Below, one piece after another: positions 27,263-36,189 of a stretch of 64,000 bases of DNA; positions within the stretch are counted from its first letter, which is position 1; each line of letters opens with the position of its first letter. The notes under the pieces are model-generated. The model saw only the letters and a program-made list of their open reading frames with translations. It ran no database searches and was not told where the DNA came from. Both the position numbers and the translations under genes were made by a program. Origin of the DNA: SSC3 sp963769585 (GTDB taxonomy: Bacteria; Actinomycetota; Actinomycetes; Propionibacteriales; Nocardioidaceae); contig CAVYMJ010000006.1 in the NCBI GenBank assembly GCA_963769585.1, forward strand, positions 62,001 through 126,000, in the 5' to 3' direction.

Positions 27263-28873
27263 TCAGCGACGCGCTGCGGCTCGGCCGGCGCGGTAGCCGA
27301 AGACCAGGGCGGGGCCGAGGGTTCCACCTGCTCCGCCGTAGACCATTCCGGTGGGACCGGCCATGGCGTTGCCTGCGGCGAAGAGTCCTGGGATCACCTG
27401 TCCGTCCACGTCGAGTACGGCGCCGTCGACGTCGGTACGGGGACCACCCTTCGTCCCCAGTGTCGAGGAGAAGAGCTCGACGGCGTAGTAGGGACCTCTG
27501 TCCAGGGGGCCGAGGGTGGCACCGGTGCCGGGGTACGCCGAGCGGTCGCCGCACCAACCGTCATACGCGCTGTCACCGCGGTTGAAGTCGTCGTCGTGGC
27601 CGCCGGCGACGAGGTCGTTCCATCGCTCGACGGTCGACTGCAGCGCGTCCGCGGGTACGCCGATGGTCTTCGCCAGCGTTCGGAGGTCGCCGGCCCGCAG
27701 CACCCAGTCCGGCACGGGCCCGCCCGCGGACGTGCCGAATCCGCCGTACGCGTCGACGAAGCCCTGGTCGAAGACCATCCAGCACGGCTGGTTCTGGTAG
27801 CTGAACGAGCTCGGGTCGAACTGGTGGAAGGCGCCGCCCAGAGCGTTGTAGTTCGCCGCCTCGTTGGTGAACCGCCGACCGAAGCGGTTGACCATGATCG
27901 AGCGTGGCAGTGTTCGCTCGCGGAGGATGAGAAGCACCGGCTGCGGGTCCTCAGGCCTCTCCTTCGGGAGGGCCGCGACCGGCACCCACCAGGCCTCACG
28001 CATGTTGCCGAGCATCGCGCCGACCTTCATCGCCATCCGCAAGCCGTCGCCGGTGTTGGTCGGGACGCCGGCGGGGTAGCGGATCGGGCCGCGGAGGAAG
28101 TCACGGACCAGGGACTCGTCGGACTCGAAGCCACCCGTAGCGATGACCACAGCGCGCGCCTTCACCTGGACGGGTCCGTCCGGCGTCTCGAACCGAACGC
28201 CGACGACCGCGCCGCGCTCGGTGAGCAGCTCGGTGGCACGGTGCCCGGTCTGAGGGACGACGCCATGGTCGAGACAGCCTCGGAGCAGCGCTCCCACCAT
28301 CGCCCGGCCAAGTCCCTCGACGTGCTTGTCCCTGCGCTCGGTCAGTACGTCGGGCGGGAGCACTCCGGTGCCGCCGCCGATGGGTGTCTCTGTCACGCGC
28401 ATCGGACGGGTGACGCCGATCATGCGGTCACCCCAACCCTCGAGCCGGTCGAAGGAGAAGAGCTCGGGTTCCAGGGACCGTCCACCGTGCGGCTTTCCGC
28501 CGGGGTGCTCGGGGTGGTAGTCCGGGAAGCCCGGCACCAGACGCAGCTGGAGCGGTGTCGACCTCTCGAGCCAGTCGAGGAGCTCCGGACCCGTGTCGAC
28601 GAGGGCTTCTGCCAGTTCGGGGAGGATCAGGCCGTGCGACAGCGACGCGAGGTAGTCCAGCGCGTCCTTGCGTGAGTCGGCGACGCCCGCCTCAGCGGCG
28701 TACTTGTTGTTCGGGATCCAGGCCACGGCACTGGCCAGCGCAGTGGTACCGCCGACCTTGTCCGCCTTCTCGAAGAGTCCGACCGAGGCTCCGGCGTCCG
28801 CCGCGGCCAGGGCCGCGCACAGGCCCGCTGCCCCTGTGCCGAGGACGACGACGTCGAACTGGTCGGTTGCCAC
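27263..28873 (-). CDS. FAD-dependent oxidoreductase, 3-oxosteroid 1-dehydrogenase-like
   Basis: 536 aa from GTG 28873; the start is uncertain because no Shine-Dalgarno is clear and an in-frame CTG overlaps the P450 stop. VVVLGTGAAGLCAALAAADAG binds FAD and KVGGTTALASAVAWIPNN matches the KstD-like subgroup. The end has GNAMAGPTGMVYGGAGGTLGPALVFGYRAG. It follows the P450 gene directly and is a second, divergent paralog of the 25.2 kb flavoprotein. It probably introduces a double bond into a cyclic ketone-type substrate. Confidence 0.8.
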   Translation of the reverse strand: MATDQFDVVVLGTGAAGLCAALAAADAGASVGLFEKADKVGGTTALASAVAWIPNNKYAAEAGVADSRKDALDYLASLSHGLILPELAEALVDTGPELLDWLERSTPLQLRLVPGFPDYHPEHPGGKPHGGRSLEPELFSFDRLEGWGDRMIGVTRPMRVTETPIGGGTGVLPPDVLTERRDKHVEGLGRAMVGALLRGCLDHGVVPQTGHRATELLTERGAVVGVRFETPDGPVQVKARAVVIATGGFESDESLVRDFLRGPIRYPAGVPTNTGDGLRMAMKVGAMLGNMREAWWVPVAALPKERPEDPQPVLLILRERTLPRSIMVNRFGRRFTNEAANYNALGGAFHQFDPSSFSYQNQPCWMVFDQGFVDAYGGFGTSAGGPVPDWVLRAGDLRTLAKTIGVPADALQSTVERWNDLVAGGHDDDFNRGDSAYDGWCGDRSAYPGTGATLGPLDRGPYYAVELFSSTLGTKGGPRTDVDGAVLDVDGQVIPGLFAAGNAMAGPTGMVYGGAGGTLGPALVFGYRAGRAAARR

Positions 28874-28881
28874 TTCGGTGG

Positions 28882-30132
28882 TCAGTAGGAGGGTGTGGCT
28901 GCGTCGGCCAGCAATCGAGGGCCGGGGGTGAAGGTAGCGGGGATGCGCTGCCACCCGGTGTTGGTGCCCTGGTGCGGGTAGGCCTCGAGGGCGTCGAGGT
29001 CGACGACGTAGTCACCCATCCGGTTCAGGATCTGGCCGAGGAGCTCCTTGGCCATCGCGCGGCCGAGGTGCGACCCTGCGCAGCGGTGTACGCCGAGGCC
29101 GAAGGCGGTGTGCCGGTTGGGCCAGCGCCGGATGTCTACCTCGTCCGGGTTCTCGAACTGCTCGGCGTCACGGTTGGCGGAGTTCCACGCCAGCAGGACG
29201 CGGTCGCCCTGCTTCATCGGACAGCCCTCGAACTCGGTGTCCTTGGCGACGGTCCGGGCGAGCGCCTGCGTCGGTGAGAAGAACCGGAGGAACTCCTCGA
29301 TCGCCTTGTCCATCAGGGACGGGTCGTCGATGAGCTCCTGCCTGACCTCGGGGTGCTGGTAGAGCCAGACGACGGTGTTGCTGACCAGGGAGGCGGTCGT
29401 GCCCACGCCGCCGGCCAGGAGCAGGTCGACCATCGCGAAGACCTCGTCGTCGGTGACGACGCGGTCGTCGACCTCGGCCTGCACGAGGTAACTGATGATG
29501 TCGTCGGTCGGGTTCGCACGGCGGGCGGCGATGACCTCGCGGGTCTTGGTGTCTAGGTACGGGAAGTCGACCTCGACGGCCTGCTTCCACTTGGCACTGC
29601 CCGGGACGGCGGCCAGCGCAGCGTGATGCGCCGAGGCGTACCGAGTCCAGTCCGCTACGTCCAGGCCGAGCCAGTCGACTGTGACGATCGACGGCACGCC
29701 GATCACGTCCGCCATGTCGCACTCGCCGGACTCGATGATCTTGTCGATGAACCAGGTGACGTAGTGCTTGACCATTTTCTCCATACGCTCGATCGCCGCC
29801 GGTGCGGTGATCGGGTTGATGATCTTGCGCCACTTGCGAAACTCGGGAGGGTCGATCTCAATGGGGATGTGGAAGTGCATCGGCGTCTTCGGGATGACGA
29901 CCGACAGACCCTCGCCGCCATAGCTGTTGCGCTCGGAGGAGAACACCTCGTCGTCGCGAGCAGCCTCGAAGACGGCCTTGTAGTTGGAGAGGATCCAGTA
30001 GCCGCCGTGAGACTCCGACCAGGCGACCGGGGCCTGCTCGCGCAGCGCTCGGTACGAGCCGACGGGATCTGCGGAGTGCTCGTCGGAGTTGTGGTCGAAG
30101 TGCACAACGGGGCAGCGTCCCGGCTCAGCCAT
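28882..30132 (-). CDS. Cytochrome P450
   Basis: 416 aa bacterial soluble P450. I-helix LLAGGVGTTASLV, ExxR in AIEEFLRFFSP, PNRHTAFG, heme loop FGLGVHRCAGSHLGR with the Cys ligand. The N-terminus (CPVVHFDHNSDEHSADP) is nearly the same as in the P450 at 36190, so the two are close paralogs. ATG 30132 follows GGTGGAG. Divergent from a 3Fe-4S ferredoxin gene, its likely redox partner. It probably hydroxylates the hydrophobic substrate of this island. Confidence 0.92.
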   Translation of the reverse strand: MAEPGRCPVVHFDHNSDEHSADPVGSYRALREQAPVAWSESHGGYWILSNYKAVFEAARDDEVFSSERNSYGGEGLSVVIPKTPMHFHIPIEIDPPEFRKWRKIINPITAPAAIERMEKMVKHYVTWFIDKIIESGECDMADVIGVPSIVTVDWLGLDVADWTRYASAHHAALAAVPGSAKWKQAVEVDFPYLDTKTREVIAARRANPTDDIISYLVQAEVDDRVVTDDEVFAMVDLLLAGGVGTTASLVSNTVVWLYQHPEVRQELIDDPSLMDKAIEEFLRFFSPTQALARTVAKDTEFEGCPMKQGDRVLLAWNSANRDAEQFENPDEVDIRRWPNRHTAFGLGVHRCAGSHLGRAMAKELLGQILNRMGDYVVDLDALEAYPHQGTNTGWQRIPATFTPGPRLLADAATPSY

Positions 30133-30161
30133 CGTCTCCACCTTCCGGAGGGGTTCCCAAC

Positions 30162-30182
30162 TATAACGTGATCATGGTTATA
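30162..30182. promoter_or_regulatory. 21-bp AT-rich dyad between P450 and ferredoxin
   Basis: TATAAC-GTGATCATG-GTTATA: 6-bp arms, 9-nt near-symmetric centre with TGATCA. Placed centrally in the divergent P450/ferredoxin promoter. The block TGATCATGGTTA recurs upstream of the thiolase gene at 49671. Confidence 0.6.
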
Positions 30183-30229
30183 CTGATTTCCGTCAAAGTC
30201 AACTGAGCACGGCAGGAACAGGAGACGTC

Positions 30230-30421
30230 ATGAAGGTCAAGGTCAACGACGACCGTTGCCAGGGCCACGGCCTGTGTCGGATCAGCGCTCCGGGCCTCTT
30301 CTTCGCCCGCGAGGAGGACGGCAACGCCTACGTCAAGGACGAGAACGTCCCCGCCGATCGCGAGGCCGACGCGTTGCTCGCCGCGGACAGCTGCCCCGAG
30401 CTGGCCATCGAGATCGACTGA
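30230..30421 (+). CDS. 3Fe-4S ferredoxin (P450-type)
   Basis: 63 aa. MKVKVNDDRCQGHGLCRISAPGLF gives CX5C, and a third Cys lies in DSCPELAI, the pattern of single-cluster 3Fe-4S ferredoxins that feed P450s. ACAGGAGACGTC provides the ribosome site. Divergent from the P450 gene and first in a plus-strand operon with the atuA pair, aldehyde dehydrogenase and ligase. Confidence 0.9.
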   Translation: MKVKVNDDRCQGHGLCRISAPGLFFAREEDGNAYVKDENVPADREADALLAADSCPELAIEID

Positions 30422-30424
30422 CTC

Positions 30425-31753
30425 GTGCCGCGCCAGCTCAGCATCGGGTCCGGCTCGGCGTACGCGAACGACCGCCTCGAACCGGCGGCGGCCATGGCCG
30501 ACAGCGGCCGCGTCTCCTACATCGGGTTCGACTGTCTGGCCGAGCGGACCATGGCCCTGGCCCAGGTACGGCGGCGCAGCGACCCAGCCTCCGGTCAGGA
30601 CGAGCGGATCGCCAAGCTGGTGCCGCTGCTCAGTAGCTATCTGTCCTCCGGCGGCAGGGTTGTCGGCAACTTCGGAGCGGCCAACCCGGACGCGGCGTAC
30701 GAGGACTTCGCCAAAGGCCTTCAGGCGGTCGGGCTCAGTGACGTTCGCATCGGCGTCATCCGAGGCGACGACGTGACCTCCCTCGTGCATGAGCTCGACT
30801 GCCCTCTGCCGGAGCTCGGAACCACCGTCCGTGCTCTGGGCGACCGCCTGGTCTCGGCCAACGCCTACATCGGAGCCGAGCCGGTCGTCGACTGCCTGCG
30901 CGAGGACGCGCAGATCGTGCTCGGTGGGCGGCTCTCGGACCCCTCGCTCTTCGTGGGTCCGATCTGTCACGAGCTCGGCTGGAGCCTCGATGACTGGGAC
31001 CGCGTCGCGCACGCGACCATGGTGGGGCACCTGCTCGAGTGCGGGGTGCACTCCACCGGCGGCAACTTCGAGGACCCGCCGTACCGCGTCGTCAAGGATC
31101 CGCACAACCTCGGCTTCCCGCTCGCGGACGTGGAGGACGGCTCGGTAGTCATCACCAAGCTGCCCGGTACGGGTGGAGCCGTCGATGAGCGCACCATGAA
31201 GACGCAGCTCTACTACGAGATCCATGACCCGACGTCGTACCTGACCCCCGACGTGACCGCCGACTTCTCGCAGATCGCGATCGACGATCTCGGGGACGAC
31301 AGGGTGCGGCTGTCCGGAGCGAGCGGCCGCGTGTGGCCCAGCCACCTCAAGGTCCTCGTCGGGGTCGACCAGGGCTGGAAGGGCGTCGGCGAGATGTCGT
31401 ACGGCGGACCGGGCTGCGTCGAGCGCGCCCGTCGAGCAGCCGAGATCGTCCGCGCTCGGCTCGAACCGTTCGTCGCGGAGCTGGACGACGTACGCATCGA
31501 CCTGCAGGGAATGGACTCGCTCTTCGGCGACCGGCTGGCCGGTGGCTACCCGACCGAGGTCCGGCTGCGACTGGCGGTGCGCACGACCAACCCCGAGGTG
31601 GCGCACGCCGCGGTCCACGAGGTAGAGCTGCTCTACTTCGGCCCGGCCGGTGGCGGTGGTGCGACCGGCAGCGTTGTCCCCGCCCTCGCCGTGACGCCGG
31701 CGTACGTTCCCCGTGAGCTGGTCCGGCTGGAGGCCGAGGTGATCGTGTCGTGA
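30425..31753 (+). CDS. AtuA-family protein (DUF1446), N-terminal part of a split AtuA
   Basis: 442 aa. Typical segments are RVSYIGFDCLAERTMALAQ, GRVVGNFGAANPDAAYEDF, GAEPVVDCLREDAQIVLGGRLSDPSLFVGPICHELGW and YEIHDPTSYLTPDVTADFS. AtuA is needed for citronellol/geraniol use in Pseudomonas, but its reaction is unproven. Here the usual C-terminal domain is a separate gene starting by 4-nt overlap. GTG 30425 is 3 nt after the ferredoxin stop. It suggests a terpenoid-like or branched acyl-CoA substrate. Confidence 0.85.
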   Translation: MPRQLSIGSGSAYANDRLEPAAAMADSGRVSYIGFDCLAERTMALAQVRRRSDPASGQDERIAKLVPLLSSYLSSGGRVVGNFGAANPDAAYEDFAKGLQAVGLSDVRIGVIRGDDVTSLVHELDCPLPELGTTVRALGDRLVSANAYIGAEPVVDCLREDAQIVLGGRLSDPSLFVGPICHELGWSLDDWDRVAHATMVGHLLECGVHSTGGNFEDPPYRVVKDPHNLGFPLADVEDGSVVITKLPGTGGAVDERTMKTQLYYEIHDPTSYLTPDVTADFSQIAIDDLGDDRVRLSGASGRVWPSHLKVLVGVDQGWKGVGEMSYGGPGCVERARRAAEIVRARLEPFVAELDDVRIDLQGMDSLFGDRLAGGYPTEVRLRLAVRTTNPEVAHAAVHEVELLYFGPAGGGGATGSVVPALAVTPAYVPRELVRLEAEVIVS

Positions 31754-32049
31754 AGCTGCGCGAGTTCGCCTACAGCCGGTCGGGAGACAAAGGTGAGGTC
31801 AGCAACGTCTGCGTCTTCGTTTACGACGAGGTCGACTACCCGCGCCTGGCTGACAAGCTCACCGCCGAGGTGGTCCGCGACCACTTCGGATCGCTCGTTC
31901 AGGGACCGGTGACCCGGTACGACATCCCCTCCGCGCACGGCCTCAACTTCGTGATGGAGAGAGCCCTGGACGGGGGAGTCTCCATGACCCTGCGCGTCGA
32001 CGCGCACGGGAAGTCGTTCCAGTCGCTCATCCTCGACATCGACCTCTGA
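31750..32049 (+). CDS. AtuA C-terminal domain-like protein
   Basis: 99 aa. The start LREFAYSRSGDKGEVSNVCVF and later VERAL-like helix followed by SMTLRVDAHGKSF match the C-terminal AtuA domain, here free-standing. It overlaps the upstream atuA gene by 4 nt, and the two products very likely form one complex. Confidence 0.85.
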   Translation: MKLREFAYSRSGDKGEVSNVCVFVYDEVDYPRLADKLTAEVVRDHFGSLVQGPVTRYDIPSAHGLNFVMERALDGGVSMTLRVDAHGKSFQSLILDIDL

Positions 32050-32060
32050 CAGGGGCACCC

Positions 32061-33512
32061 ATGATCGACCCGACTCTCGCCGCGCAGACCGTGTACATCG
32101 ACGGGGAGTGGACGGCGGGGCACGGCGCGCCCTTCACCTCGGTTGAGCCCGGCACCGGTCAGCAGCTCGCCACTTGGTCCCTGGCGGCGGTCGACCAGGC
32201 CGACGTCGCAGTGGCGGCAGCCCGGCGCAGCTTCGACGAGGGCGTATGGCGGCGGCGAAGCCCGGCCGAGCGCGCGCAGGTCCTCAGACGAGTAGCCGAG
32301 CTCCTCGAGCGCGACCACGAGCTCCTCGCCCAGCTCGTGGTAGCGGAGGTCGGCTCTCCCATCAGCCTGGCGCGCACCCTGCAGACCGCGACTCCGGCGG
32401 TGAACTTCCGCTGGTGTGCCGACGCGGCGGAACGCGGTCCCCGCGGTGGGTACCAGGAGCGACTGAGCCCGCTGGGCAGCGTGGAGAGCGTGCTGCTCCG
32501 CGAACCGATCGGCGTCGTCACCGCGATCACGCCGTACAACTACCCGTTCAACATGATCAGTTGGAAGGTCGCCCCGGCTCTGGCTGCGGGGTGTTCGGTG
32601 GTGCTGCTGCCTTCTCCGCGCGGCACGCTCTGCTCGGTCGCCTTCGTGCGGATCGCCCATGAGGCGGGGCTGCCTCCCGGGGTGCTCAACCTGGTGCCCG
32701 GTGACGCCGCCGTCGGCGAGCGGCTGAGCTCGCATGAGGACGTAGACATGGTCACCTTCACCGGCTCCAACGCCGTGGGGTCCGCAGTCATGACGGCCGC
32801 GGCACCGACCAACAAGAAGCTCGTCCTGGAGCTCGGCGGCAAGTCGCCGACCGTCGTACTCCCCGGCGCCGACCTGGACCAGGTCGTCGCGCCCTCCATC
32901 CTGCGGTTCTGTCGCAACGCCGGGCAGGGCTGCGGCGCGACCACGCGCATCCTCGTGCACCGGGACGACTACGACGACTTCGTCGCGAGCGCGGGGCGCT
33001 TCCTGGAGGCGCTGCCGGTCGGCGACCCGTACGACGACACGACCGAGGTCGGGCCGCTCATCTCCGCCGAGCACCGCGAACGCGTCGAGGGCTACGTCGC
33101 CCGGGCGCTCGACAAGGGCGCGACGGTGCTCGCCGGGGGTGGGCGTCCGCAACAGCCCGGGTTCTTCCTCAACCCTGCACTGATCGGTGACGTCCATCCC
33201 GACGACGAGATCGTGCAGGAGGAACTCTTCGCTCCGGTCGCGGTCGTGCTGACCTATTCCACCGTCGATGAGGCGGTGGCGATGGCCAACAACAGCCGCT
33301 ACGGCCTGAACGCGCTGGTGTGGGGGGACCCCGAGCTGGCCCGGGAGGTGGCCGGCCGGCTGGAGAGCGGGACGGTGGCGATCAATGGCGGCGGCGGCTC
33401 ACGTCCGGACGTCCCCTGGGTCGGTGCCAAGCAGTCGGGCATCGGCATGGAGATGGGCGAGGACGGCTTCGCCGAGTTCTTTACCGTCAAGCACCTCCAG
33501 TGGCCGGCGTGA
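32061..33512 (+). CDS. Aldehyde dehydrogenase
   Basis: 483 aa NAD(P)+-dependent enzyme. VTAITPYNYPFNMISWKVAPALAAG, catalytic Glu in LELGGKSPTVVL, catalytic Cys in NAGQGCGATTRI, then EELFAPVAVVL and the ending EFFTVKHLQW. It would oxidize the aldehyde made from the P450/alcohol step to an acid, which the next gene can activate. It overlaps that ligase gene (GTGA). Paralogous to the enzyme at 58642, whose end is also VKHLQW. Confidence 0.92.
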   Translation: MIDPTLAAQTVYIDGEWTAGHGAPFTSVEPGTGQQLATWSLAAVDQADVAVAAARRSFDEGVWRRRSPAERAQVLRRVAELLERDHELLAQLVVAEVGSPISLARTLQTATPAVNFRWCADAAERGPRGGYQERLSPLGSVESVLLREPIGVVTAITPYNYPFNMISWKVAPALAAGCSVVLLPSPRGTLCSVAFVRIAHEAGLPPGVLNLVPGDAAVGERLSSHEDVDMVTFTGSNAVGSAVMTAAAPTNKKLVLELGGKSPTVVLPGADLDQVVAPSILRFCRNAGQGCGATTRILVHRDDYDDFVASAGRFLEALPVGDPYDDTTEVGPLISAEHRERVEGYVARALDKGATVLAGGGRPQQPGFFLNPALIGDVHPDDEIVQEELFAPVAVVLTYSTVDEAVAMANNSRYGLNALVWGDPELAREVAGRLESGTVAINGGGGSRPDVPWVGAKQSGIGMEMGEDGFAEFFTVKHLQWPA

Positions 33513-35080
33513 GCGAGCCGCTGGCGGCGTCGCTGGGCCGGGACGTCGGCTGGCTCGTCCGGCACTGGGCGGCGATCACCCCGCATCGTCCGTTCCTGAC
33601 CTGGGTGCCGTTCGACGGGCCCTCCTCGACCTGGACGCGCTCGTCGTTCGCTCGGGACGTCGGGGCTCTGGAGGCTTCGTTCCGAGCGCGGGGCCTGCGC
33701 CCCGGCGACCCGGTGGCCCTGGTCCTGCCGAACCATCCGGACTTCCTGCTTGCCTGGACCGCTATCACCAGCCTCGGCGCGGTCGCGATCTGCCTGAACC
33801 CGAGCAGCTCGGTCGACGAGCTCGCCTACGTCGCAGGCCATGCTGGTCTCCGGGCAGCGGTCGTCTCGCTCGAACGCGTGGACGACGTCGCGAAGGCCAT
33901 GCCGGAGTTGGCGTTCGTGGCCGTCAGCGGGGCGACCGGGGATGACTCGTTGGGCTCGTTCCTACGAGCCCAGCCGGTCGCCCCGGCCGGTGGCGTGGCC
34001 CCGTCGGCCCCGGCCTCCGTCCAGTACACCTCGGGCACCACCGCGCGCCCCAAGGGCGTTGTGTGGACACAGGCCAACTGCTTGTGGGCCGGTCAGGTGA
34101 ATGCCGCTCATCAGGGGCTCGGTCCCGGTGACGTGAACCTGGTGCACCTCCCGCTCTTCCACACCAACGCGCTCTCCTACTCGTTCCTGGCGAGTCTGTG
34201 GTCGGGTGGGCGGATCGTGCTGCAGCCGAAGTTCTCGGCGTCCCGCTTCTGGGACGTGGCCGTCCGGCACGGCGCGACCTGGACCTCGGTGGTCTCGTTC
34301 TGTCTGCGGGCGCTCGCCGACCGGGAGGTTCCGCGTGGCCACTCCTTCCGAGGCTGGGGCAGCAGCGCGTGTCTGGATGCGTCGCCGGTGACCGGCGGGG
34401 TGCCGGTCGTGGGCTGGTTCGGGATGACTGAGACGGTGTCGCACCCGATCGTCGGAGGGCTCCTGCATCAGGATCGCGCGGGCACGATGGGTCGTCCCGC
34501 TCCGGAGTACGGCGTCGCGGTACTGGACGGCAAGGGCACGCCGGTTGCTCCGGGCGGCGCCGGTGAGCTGCACGTGCGCGGCGTACGCGGGGTGTCGCTG
34601 TTCTCGGAGTACCTCGGCGATCCGACCGCGACAGCCCGGGCCTTCACCGACGACGGCTGGTTCCGGACCGGCGACCGGGTGCGCCTCGACGAGGAGGGCA
34701 CGCTGACCTTCGTCGAACGCGACAAGGACGTTCTCAAGGTAGGCGGAGAGAACATCGGCGCGCCCGAGATCGAACGCGTGCTGCTCGGGGTCCCGGGGGT
34801 CCGCGAGGCGGTCGTCGTCGGCCGGCCCGACCGGATGCTCGGCGAGGTTCCCGTCGCGTTCGTCACGACCCACTCAGGGTCGGCTCTCACCCCAGAGCAG
34901 CTGACCGAGCGCTGTGCTCAGATGCTGGCGGACTTCAAGCGACCACGCGAGGTCAGGATCGTCGCGGACCTGCCGCGCTCCACGCTCGACAAGGTGGCCA
35001 AGGCGCAGCTGCGTCAGCTTCTTGCTCGCGAGGCGGCGAGCGCCGAGGTTCCGGGGCCAGCCGGAGTGCTGCCCGGCTAG
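33509..35080 (+). CDS. AMP-binding acyl-CoA synthetase
   Basis: 523 aa from GTG 33509, set by overlap with the aldehyde dehydrogenase stop. P-loop YTSGTTARPKGVVWT, GWFGMTETV, GWFRTGDRVRLDEEGTLTFVERDKDVLKVGGENIGAPEIE and the late catalytic-lysine region LPRSTLDKVAKAQL are all present. It would activate a carboxylic acid to its CoA thioester. The stop shares CTAG with the convergent luciferase-like gene. Paralog of the ligase at 54439. Confidence 0.9.
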   Translation: MSEPLAASLGRDVGWLVRHWAAITPHRPFLTWVPFDGPSSTWTRSSFARDVGALEASFRARGLRPGDPVALVLPNHPDFLLAWTAITSLGAVAICLNPSSSVDELAYVAGHAGLRAAVVSLERVDDVAKAMPELAFVAVSGATGDDSLGSFLRAQPVAPAGGVAPSAPASVQYTSGTTARPKGVVWTQANCLWAGQVNAAHQGLGPGDVNLVHLPLFHTNALSYSFLASLWSGGRIVLQPKFSASRFWDVAVRHGATWTSVVSFCLRALADREVPRGHSFRGWGSSACLDASPVTGGVPVVGWFGMTETVSHPIVGGLLHQDRAGTMGRPAPEYGVAVLDGKGTPVAPGGAGELHVRGVRGVSLFSEYLGDPTATARAFTDDGWFRTGDRVRLDEEGTLTFVERDKDVLKVGGENIGAPEIERVLLGVPGVREAVVVGRPDRMLGEVPVAFVTTHSGSALTPEQLTERCAQMLADFKRPREVRIVADLPRSTLDKVAKAQLRQLLAREAASAEVPGPAGVLPG

Positions 35081-36114
35081 ACGGCGGCGTCGCGGACGAC
35101 CCTGGGCACCGACTCGAGCTCCCGTACCGCGGGGACGATGTCACGACCCAGGTCGTCGAGGTACTCCACGACCTGGTCGCTGGTCATGTGCGGCCACTGC
35201 GCTCGCACCAGAATCGGGTCGATCGGCACGATCGCGGCGAGCTCGCGGATCTGGCGCAGGCACTCATCGGGCGTGCCGATGAACGTCTCCTTCGCAGCCA
35301 CCGAGCGGAACTCCTGGGCGAGCTCGTCCGCGTTGCGCGTGGCCAGCTGCCGGTTGGCGTAGGCCAGCAGACGTTCCTTGGCCATGAACTCGAAGCGGTC
35401 GAAGGCAGCCTCGGTGGTCCGGCCCGGGATGATCTCTCGGCGCAGTGGATGCCTCACGTGCGGCCGGCCGATGCGGTCCCGCTCGTCCTCGTAGAGCGCC
35501 ATCAGCCGCACCATCTCGGGAACCTTGGTCTCGGGCGTGACCGGCCAGCCGTCGCCCAGGCGTGCCGACCGGCGCACCCCGGTGTCCTTCATGGCTCCGA
35601 TCCAGATCGGCGGATGCGGCTCCTGCCACGGGCGGATGTGGGTGTGGCCGTCCTGGAACGACCAGAACTTGCCCTCGAAGCTCACCACGTCCTCGGTCCA
35701 GAGCCGCTTCATGATGCGCAGTGACTCGTCGAACATCGCGAAGCGCTGAGTGAAGTCGATCCCGAAGGCGGTGAACTCGTCCTCGCGGTAGCCCGCTCCA
35801 GCACCGACGACCAGCTTGCCGCGGGTCAGGATGTCGAGGGTGGCGAGCTCCTCGGCCAGGGCGATGGGGTGGTACAGCGGGACCTGGACGACCGTGGTCG
35901 CCAGCGTCACGTGGTCGTCGAGCTCCGCCGCGATGCGGGCGAGAGTCGGGATCGGCTGCAGCCACCGCAGGTCGCCGTACAGGTAGTGCTGGCCGATGGT
36001 CAGGTAGGTCAGTCCGTTGCGCTGCGCAGCCTCGACCTGGCGCAACAGCCCGTCGAGATGGTCGCGCGGGGACACGCTCGCTCGGACGTCCCCGAGGATG
36101 ACACCGATCTCCAC
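35077..36114 (-). CDS. Luciferase-like (LLM) oxidoreductase, possibly F420-dependent
   Basis: 345 aa TIM-barrel flavin/deazaflavin enzyme: IGQHYLYGDLRWLQPIPTLARIAAE, YHPIALAEELATLDILTRGKLVVGAGAGYREDEF, FDESLRIMKRLW and PHPPIWIGAM. GTG 36114 is chosen because it follows GAAGGG; a TTG 30 nt upstream is less likely. F420 use is plausible given npdG/fbiC nearby, but FMN cannot be excluded. Close paralog of the protein at 53390. It is divergent from the second P450. Confidence 0.85.
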   Translation of the reverse strand: MEIGVILGDVRASVSPRDHLDGLLRQVEAAQRNGLTYLTIGQHYLYGDLRWLQPIPTLARIAAELDDHVTLATTVVQVPLYHPIALAEELATLDILTRGKLVVGAGAGYREDEFTAFGIDFTQRFAMFDESLRIMKRLWTEDVVSFEGKFWSFQDGHTHIRPWQEPHPPIWIGAMKDTGVRRSARLGDGWPVTPETKVPEMVRLMALYEDERDRIGRPHVRHPLRREIIPGRTTEAAFDRFEFMAKERLLAYANRQLATRNADELAQEFRSVAAKETFIGTPDECLRQIRELAAIVPIDPILVRAQWPHMTSDQVVEYLDDLGRDIVPAVRELESVPRVVRDAAV

Positions 36115-36152
36115 GACGTTCGACCCTTCTGTAGCCAGAACCAAGGATGCTA

Positions 36153-36175
36153 ACTATCATATGCATGAATGCCTA
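36153..36175. promoter_or_regulatory. AT-rich dyad in LLM/P450 divergent promoter
   Basis: ACTATCATATGCATGAATG contains the ATGCAT palindrome and TATCAT/ATGAAT half-sites like those at 44937 and 49741. It stands out in the GC-rich background. Confidence 0.45.
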
Positions 36176-36189
36176 CCGAAGGGGACAGC

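Noticed and set aside
20721..30132. Interpretation as a cholesterol (KstR) regulon
   Set aside because: No hsaACD, kshAB, mce4 or side-chain thiolase set seen, and dyads do not match the known KstR site; only KstD-like enzymes are present.
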